From Euzebya rosea (GTDB taxonomy: Bacteria; Actinomycetota; Nitriliruptoria; Euzebyales; Euzebyaceae), in NCBI RefSeq assembly GCF_003073135.1, contig NZ_PGDQ01000014.1, positions 118,332 to 182,331 of the forward strand: 64,000 nucleotides of DNA, in the 5' to 3' direction. This document shows positions 59,395 through 64,000 of the stretch, in pieces. Both the position numbers and the translations under genes were made by a program. The notes under the pieces were generated by a model. The model searched no databases. It was given only the letters and a program-made list of their open reading frames with translations, and was not told the origin of the DNA. Each line of letters begins with the position of its first letter. Position 1 is the stretch's first letter.

Positions 59395-62043
59395 ATGCGC
59401 ACCACGCACTCGCCCCGGGTCGGCCTGCTCATCGGCCTGCTGCTGCTCGCGCTGGTCGCCGCGGCGTGCACCGGTGGGGACGACGACCCGGCCCCCGACC
59501 CCTCCGCCAGCGAAGGGGCAGCCCCGGGCGGCGACGAGGCGGCCGAGCTGGAGATCCCCGTCCTCGAGGGCGCCGAGATCGACGTGGATCCGGCGATCAT
59601 CGACGCCGTCACGACGTGGATCGACGAGGAGTCCGGGCTGACGGAGATGCTCAAGGAGGAGCTGGTGCTCGCGTCGGCGTCGATGACCCGCGACGTGCAC
59701 CACCTGACCTACGAGCAGCAGCACGGCGGGGTGGCCGTGCGCGGCGCCCAGCTGGTCGTGCACGTCCGTGACACCGGCGAGGTGCTCGCGGCCAGCCAGT
59801 CGCTCTCGACGACCCTGCCGGGCGCCGGCACCACCGAAGAGCTGACTCCGGACGAGGCGCGCGAGATCGCCGTCAAGGCCATCACCGGCACGATCATCGG
59901 CGAACCCGAGGTCCTGTCCACCTGGCTGGAGGACGGTCCCGAGCTGCGCCTCGGCTGGGAGGTGAGGATCAGCACCGAGGAGCGCATCGACTACGCCGTC
60001 GTGGTCGACGCCACGACCGGTGACGTGCTGAGCGTCGACCAGCTGTCCTCGACCCAGCAGTCCTCCTCGGCTGGGGACCGGGACGACGGCGGGTCCGTGG
60101 TCGACGGTGCGGAGGTGGCACAGGCGGGGGGCTGTGGCGCGCCCGCACCGCCGAGCGCCTGCATCTTCGTCGTCGACCCGATCTACGCCGCGGGCACACC
60201 CGCCATCACCGGGGCCGAGGCCAACCGCACCCTCGTCGGCGTCCCGCTGGCCAACCTGACCGACCCGTCCGACGGCAACCTGGTGGGCCGCTACGTGCAG
60301 GTCTTCCCCGACGTGCGGCCCGATTACGTCGACCCCGACAACGTCTTCGGCGAGGGCGGTCGTGGCGGGCAGGACCCCACCTTCGAGGGTGGGATGGTCT
60401 ACTACTGGATCGACTACACCCAGCAGCTCATGCAGTCGCTGGGGTACGACTACCACGGTGACGACCCGGTCGATGTCATCCCGATCGACCCGACGTTCAC
60501 CGACAACGCGGCGTACCTGCCGATCTTCGACCTCATCGTCATGGGTGTGACCAGCAACGGCGTGGTTGCGCTGGCGGAGGACGCCCAGGTGATCGTGCAC
60601 GAGTACGGTCACGCGGTCGTGGAGTCGGTGGTGCCCAACATCCTGGGGGCCGAGGGTGGGGCGTTCAACGAGGGCTTCGCCGACCTGCTGATGGTCTTCA
60701 CGACGCTGGAGTTCCGCAACGGCGACATCGGCTGCCTGTCGGCGTGGTTCGGTCGCGAGATCGGCCTGCCGGGCGGCTGCATCCGGCGGATCGACACCGA
60801 CAAGGTCTACCCGCAGGACCTGCTGGCCGAGGTCCACCTGGACGGCGAGATCTACACCGGCGCGGTGTGGGACGTCTTCACCGCCATGCTTCAGCGCGAC
60901 ACGGGCCTCGTGCCCGAGGACTGCCAGGACCGTGCGACCAACCCCTGCGACGCGGTGCGGGACGAGGTGCTGGGCACCCTGCTCGGCAGCCTGCCGTTCC
61001 TCACCCCCCAGGTGACGCTCAACGACGCGGCGGCCGCGATGGCGCTGAGCGACGAGATCTTCTACGGGGGCCGCAACGCCGACCTGATCACCCAGGTGAT
61101 GGGCCAGCACGGGCTGGAGACCACCAGCAACCCCAGCGTGATGATGGCGTCGGGTCCGATGGAGCTGATGTCCAACGAACGGTCCCCGTCGCAGGTGGCG
61201 CTGAAGATCATCCATGAGAACCGCGGGGACCTGGCCGTCGAGCTGCAGGTCGTCGATGCGTCCGGCGAACCCCTGTGCGTCTCGACGTTCCTGACGCCCG
61301 ACACCGCCGACTCGGCCGACAACGTGACCGGGCGCTACGACCTGGCCGGGTCGACGTGCGAGGCGTTCCTGCCGCCCGGCCCCGATCAGGTCTTCCAGCT
61401 GGTGGTCGTCGACATCGCCGGCGGGGCGCTCGGCGAGCTGTTCCAGTTCAACGTCTTCCACGAGGGGGTGGAGTACCGGGCCAGCGGGTTGCCCCAGGCC
61501 ATCCCGGACGGCGACGGGCGGGGGATCGTCGCGACCATCCCCGACACCGACCTCGGCGCCGTGCCGATGGCCGACCCCCAGCCGCCCCCTCCGGGCCCGG
61601 CCCCGCCGGCACCGGCGCCTGCCCCGGCACCCGCGCCTGCTTCGGCACCCGCGCCTGCCCCGGCACCCGCTCCCGCCCCGGGTGGCGCCCTGGAGGCCGA
61701 CATCGCGATCAGCCACACCTACGTCGGCGACCTCGACGTGGTCGTCGGGGTGCTGGACGCAAGCGGCAACGCCGTCTGCGCCGTCGAGGTGCTGCGCTCC
61801 GACCCCTCCGACGCCTCCTCGGACTTCACGGGCACCTTCGACGTCAGCGCCTGCGCTGCCAACTACCCGCCCAGCCCGAGCAACATCTGGGCGCTGGTGG
61901 CCATCGACAACGCCGCCATCGACGTCGGCACCATCACCCAGTTCACCCTGCGCGGCCCCGACGGGGTCACCCGCCAGGGCCAGGTCCCCGCCCAGATCCC
62001 CGACAACGACCCCAACGGCGCGCTGGTGCTGCTGAACCCATGA
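59395..62043 (+). CDS. Lipoprotein M36 (fungalysin)-like metalloprotease with C-terminal P-like domains
   Basis: 882 residues. Lipobox LVAAAC (Cys25). A pro-region with FTP/PepSY features (HLTYEQQHGGVAVRGAQLVVHVRDTGEVLA; GWEVRISTEERIDYAVVVDATTGDVL) precedes a catalytic domain with HEYGH at 402-406 and the third zinc ligand Glu426 in AFNEGFADL. Two copies of a beta-sandwich (LKIIHENRGDLAVELQVVDASG; ISHTYVGDLDVVVGVLDASG) resemble proprotein-convertase P domains. They are separated by a (PAPA)n linker encoded by near-perfect DNA repeats at about 61600-61680. Membrane-anchored, self-inhibited secreted protease. Its stop overlaps the start of a GNAT gene. Confidence 0.9.
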   Translation: MRTTHSPRVGLLIGLLLLALVAAACTGGDDDPAPDPSASEGAAPGGDEAAELEIPVLEGAEIDVDPAIIDAVTTWIDEESGLTEMLKEELVLASASMTRDVHHLTYEQQHGGVAVRGAQLVVHVRDTGEVLAASQSLSTTLPGAGTTEELTPDEAREIAVKAITGTIIGEPEVLSTWLEDGPELRLGWEVRISTEERIDYAVVVDATTGDVLSVDQLSSTQQSSSAGDRDDGGSVVDGAEVAQAGGCGAPAPPSACIFVVDPIYAAGTPAITGAEANRTLVGVPLANLTDPSDGNLVGRYVQVFPDVRPDYVDPDNVFGEGGRGGQDPTFEGGMVYYWIDYTQQLMQSLGYDYHGDDPVDVIPIDPTFTDNAAYLPIFDLIVMGVTSNGVVALAEDAQVIVHEYGHAVVESVVPNILGAEGGAFNEGFADLLMVFTTLEFRNGDIGCLSAWFGREIGLPGGCIRRIDTDKVYPQDLLAEVHLDGEIYTGAVWDVFTAMLQRDTGLVPEDCQDRATNPCDAVRDEVLGTLLGSLPFLTPQVTLNDAAAAMALSDEIFYGGRNADLITQVMGQHGLETTSNPSVMMASGPMELMSNERSPSQVALKIIHENRGDLAVELQVVDASGEPLCVSTFLTPDTADSADNVTGRYDLAGSTCEAFLPPGPDQVFQLVVVDIAGGALGELFQFNVFHEGVEYRASGLPQAIPDGDGRGIVATIPDTDLGAVPMADPQPPPPGPAPPAPAPAPAPAPASAPAPAPAPAPAPGGALEADIAISHTYVGDLDVVVGVLDASGNAVCAVEVLRSDPSDASSDFTGTFDVSACAANYPPSPSNIWALVAIDNAAIDVGTITQFTLRGPDGVTRQGQVPAQIPDNDPNGALVLLNP

Positions 62044-62630
62044 GCACCGACCCCTCGTGGCTGGTCTCCCGTCCGCCGGAGCTGGTCGCGGGGGACGGCT
62101 TCGTGCTCGAACGCGCCGCCGAGCGTCACGCCGACGGCCTGACCGAGGCCATCCAGACCTCCCTGCCGGAGCTGATGCGCTGGCTGACCTGGCCGTTCGA
62201 GGGGTTCTCGCTCGACGACACCCGACGCTGGCTGGAGATGGCCGACGAGGACTGGCGGACCGGACGCGACTTCGGCTACGTGATCCTCGACGGGGAAGAG
62301 GTCGTCGGGTCGACCGGCTACACCAACCGGATCGGCCCGGGCTGGCTGGAGATCGGCCTGTGGATCAGGACCGCGCGGGCGGGTGAGGGGTTCGCCCGGC
62401 GGTCCACCCTCCTGCTCGCCGACATCGCCGAGCAACACCTGCCCGAGGTCGAGGGCCTGGACATCCACCACGACGTCACCCACGACGCCAGCCGCGCGGT
62501 CGCCGCCGCCTGCGGCTTCACCCTCGTCGGCGAGGTCGACCCGGGACCGGATCGGCCCTTCCAGCGGACACGCGAGGCAGTCTGGCACCTGCCCCTCCAC
62601 CGGACACCCCCAGCAGGAGCCACTTCGTGA
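62040..62630 (+). CDS. GNAT-family (RimJ/RimL-type) N-acetyltransferase, first of tandem pair
   Basis: 196 residues from ATG 62040, overlapping the protease stop (ATGA). Full RimJ/RimL-like GNAT fold: LVSRPPELVAGDGFVLERA, ELMRWLTWPF, FGYVILDGEEVVGSTGYTNRI, PGWLEIGLWIRTARAGEGFARR (acetyl-CoA loop) and IHHDVTHDASRAVAAACGFTLVG. Related proteins acetylate ribosomal or other protein N-termini, or small amines. Coupling to an exported protease gene is unexpected. The next gene is its paralogue. Confidence 0.9.
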   Translation: MSTDPSWLVSRPPELVAGDGFVLERAAERHADGLTEAIQTSLPELMRWLTWPFEGFSLDDTRRWLEMADEDWRTGRDFGYVILDGEEVVGSTGYTNRIGPGWLEIGLWIRTARAGEGFARRSTLLLADIAEQHLPEVEGLDIHHDVTHDASRAVAAACGFTLVGEVDPGPDRPFQRTREAVWHLPLHRTPPAGATS

Positions 62631-63184
62631 CGCCCTGGCTCGACTCGCGGCCACCCGAACGCATCGTCGTCGACGCCGACCTGGTCCTCCAGCGTGCACA
62701 CGCCGACCATGTCGACGGGCTAGTCGAGGCCGTCCGGGAGTCCCTCCCCGAGCTGCAGCGCTGGATGCCGTGGGCCATCGACGGCTACGGGCCGGCCGAG
62801 GCCAAGGAGTGGCAGCAGGGCTGCGACGACCAGTGGCCCACCGGCGGAGGGTTCGCCTGGGTGATGCTCGAGGGCGACCGCATCGTCGGGACCGTCGGGC
62901 TGATCAACCGGCTCGAACCCGGCTGGCTGGAGATCGGGTACTGGGTCCGGACCCCCTCGACCGGCCGGAAGCTGGCCAGCCGTGCCACGGCGGCGCTGAT
63001 CGACACGGCCCGCACCCACCTGCCCGAGGTCGAGGGCGTCGCCATCCACCACACGGTCGGCAACGACGCCAGCCGGTCGGTCCCGGTCGGCCTCGGCTTC
63101 GTCTTCGTCGGCGAGTCCGAGCCCACGCCGGAACGGCCCTTCCAGCAGGCCACCGAAGCGGTCTGGCGCCTGCCCCTCCGCTGA
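62627..63184 (+). CDS. GNAT-family (RimJ/RimL-type) N-acetyltransferase, second of tandem pair
   Basis: 185 residues from GTG 62627, overlapping the first copy's stop (GTGA). It shares with the first copy SRPPE, SLPELxRW, PGWLEIGxWxRT, HLPEVEG, IHHxVxxDASR and RPFQxxxEAVWxLPL, so the pair arose by tandem duplication and then diverged moderately. The acetyl-CoA loop STGRKLASR is less canonical than in the first copy. Substrate unknown. Confidence 0.9.
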   Translation: MTPWLDSRPPERIVVDADLVLQRAHADHVDGLVEAVRESLPELQRWMPWAIDGYGPAEAKEWQQGCDDQWPTGGGFAWVMLEGDRIVGTVGLINRLEPGWLEIGYWVRTPSTGRKLASRATAALIDTARTHLPEVEGVAIHHTVGNDASRSVPVGLGFVFVGESEPTPERPFQQATEAVWRLPLR

Positions 63185-63195
63185 CCGACGCCTGC

Positions 63196-63240
63196 AGGAC
63201 GGGATACGGCAGGACTGGCTTCAGCCGGACTGGCTACAGC
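63196..63240. repeat. Three tandem 15-bp repeats
   Basis: AGGACGGGATACGGC, AGGACTGGCTTCAGC and CGGACTGGCTACAGC lie head to tail between the second GNAT gene and the small membrane protein gene; the last unit covers that gene's stop codon. Confidence 0.7.
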
Positions 63241-63380
63241 AGGGACTTGCCCCGCCAGCGCCGGCTGATCCGGCGGCCGCGCACGTCGGACTGGTTCGTG
63301 CCGTTCAGCGCCAGGGTCAGCACGAGCGGCAGCAGCAGCAGGATCGCGCCGATGATCCACATGACGGCCGGGTCCAGCAT
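63234..63380 (-). CDS. Small single-pass membrane protein, 48 aa
   Basis: 48 residues from ATG 63380, with GAGGAG 8 nt upstream. A short outside/inside start (MLDPAV), one long hydrophobic helix (MWIIGAILLLLPLVLTLAL) and a strongly basic tail (RGRRISRRWRGKS). The tail should stay in the cytoplasm. The good ribosome-binding site and clean topology support a real gene. No family recognised. It is convergent with the GNAT gene and divergent from the second protease gene. Confidence 0.65.
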   Translation of the reverse strand: MLDPAVMWIIGAILLLLPLVLTLALNGTNQSDVRGRRISRRWRGKSLL

Positions 63381-63476
63381 GGCGATGACTCCTCGTTGGC
63401 GAACGGTGTCCAGAACGGGCTGCTGACAAGGTCGACACAATCGGTCCACGCGCCAGCGCCGTCAGGATATCCCGTG

Positions 63477-63482
63477 GAGAAT
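63477..63482 (+). promoter_or_regulatory. Candidate -10 box of the second M36-like lipoprotein gene
   Basis: GAGAAT ends 8 nt before ATG 63491, the same arrangement as upstream of its paralogue at 59395. Confidence 0.45.
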
Positions 63483-63490
63483 CCACCTCC

Positions 63491-64000
63491 ATGATCGCCA
63501 CGGCCCGCGTGTCCGCTGCCCTCGTCGCCCTCTGCGTCCTCGCGGCCGCGTGCACCGGGGCCGACGATCCCGGCCCCGACACCCCGTCGGCGGAGGAATC
63601 CCGCGCCGAGGACGTCGACGGTCCGACGACCACGACGACGGGCAGCGTCGGCGTCCAGCAGGTCGCCGGCGTCGACATCGACGTCGACGACGACATCCTC
63701 GAGGCGGCCCACACCTGGATCGTCGAGGAGTCCGGGCTGAGCGACATGCTGCAGGAGGAGCTGTTCCTCGCCGAGGTCACCACCACCCGGGACGTGATCC
63801 ACCTGACCTTCGTCCAGCAGCACGACGACGTCGCCGTCCGGGGCGCACAGTTCATCGTGCACGTGCGCGACACCGGCGAGGTGCTCGGCGCCAGCCAGTC
63901 GCTGACCACCACCCTCCCCGGCGAGGACACCACCGAGGAGCTCGACGAGGCCGAGGCCGTCGACATCGCGGTCAAGGCCGTGCCCGGCACCCCGGTCGGG
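63491..64000 (+). CDS. Second M36-like lipoprotein metalloprotease, N-terminal part (cut by window end)
   Basis: 170 codons are visible from ATG 63491. Lipobox LAAAC (VLAAACTGADD), then the same pro-region as the 59395 protein: WIVEESGLSDMLQEELFLA, DVIHLTFVQQHDDVAVRGAQ and VHVRDTGEVLGASQSL, identical to the paralogue at roughly 60 percent of aligned positions. The catalytic domain lies beyond the window. The two protease genes flank the GNAT pair and the small membrane protein, so the region looks like a local expansion. Confidence 0.88.
   Translation, partial: MIATARVSAALVALCVLAAACTGADDPGPDTPSAEESRAEDVDGPTTTTTGSVGVQQVAGVDIDVDDDILEAAHTWIVEESGLSDMLQEELFLAEVTTTRDVIHLTFVQQHDDVAVRGAQFIVHVRDTGEVLGASQSLTTTLPGEDTTEELDEAEAVDIAVKAVPGTPVG

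Overview
The window is 64 kb of gene-dense, very GC-rich DNA with frequent GTG starts, 4-bp ATGA/GTGA start-stop overlaps and several leaderless-looking promoters. Gene content and order match an actinobacterial chromosome near the parAB/origin side. The order nudix - DUF6049 - murJ - kinase - sigM - anti-sigma - trxB - trxA - cwlM - GNAT - parB and the trio ino1 - padR // DUF5318 - ponA are both known from Mycobacterium. The lineage is not a mycobacterium: there is a stand-alone PilT ATPase, a peptidase with cell-wall-binding-2 repeats, no PASTA tail on the PBP, and a kinase separate from MurJ. A deep-branching high-GC actinobacterium (Nitriliruptoria/Euzebya-like) is my inference, not something the sequence proves.

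Layout. 1-1020: end of parA and parB. 1131-3334: Ddl-like ligase and PLP aminotransferase. 3517-17615: the conserved envelope/redox/sigma block (GNAT, CwlM-like pseudo-amidase, thioredoxin system, ECF sigma and anti-sigma, Ser/Thr kinase, MurJ, DUF6049, Nudix), then pilT and the CCA-adding enzyme. 17616-18357: a gene-free block bounded by 37-nt direct repeats. 18358-23138: alpha/beta hydrolase, an inverted-repeat element, a FadI-like thiolase and an FG-GAP lipoprotein. 23292-28245: inositol phosphate synthase with its PadR regulator and operator array, DUF5318 and a class A PBP. 28511-33746: glycosyltransferases, GNAT, a membrane methyltransferase and a polytopic mannosyltransferase-like protein. 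33783-37079: cytochrome bcc complex (qcrCAB). 37207-46050: GNAT, two-domain acyl reductase, a broken methyltransferase, AlaX, a methyltransferase, an M28/CWB2 peptidase and an SDR.

46188-54616 is the most unusual part: seven tightly coupled genes encoding a type-IV-secretion-like machine (LysM membrane protein, TcpC/VirB8-like, small pilin-like protein, TcpE/VirB3-like, VirB4-like ATPase, VirB6-like membrane protein, SLT+M23 hydrolase). No relaxase, coupling protein, integrase or att site is visible. It is followed by two 105-nt near-identical copies of an RNA-hairpin-forming repeat. 55082-59194 is the dnaK-grpE-dnaJ-hspR operon with a good promoter and a HAIR-like operator. 59395-64000 holds two paralogous M36-like lipoprotein metalloproteases (the second cut by the window end) flanking a tandem pair of GNAT acetyltransferases.

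How it fits together: much of the window concerns the cell envelope. MurJ, the kinase, CwlM and PonA make or control peptidoglycan; the sigM/anti-sigma pair and the thioredoxins respond to stress; PadR/Ino1 and the glycosyltransferases probably feed inositol- and mannose-containing glycolipids; and the T4SS-like operon brings its own wall-binding and wall-cutting domains. All functional statements rest on sequence reading alone; no database search was run.
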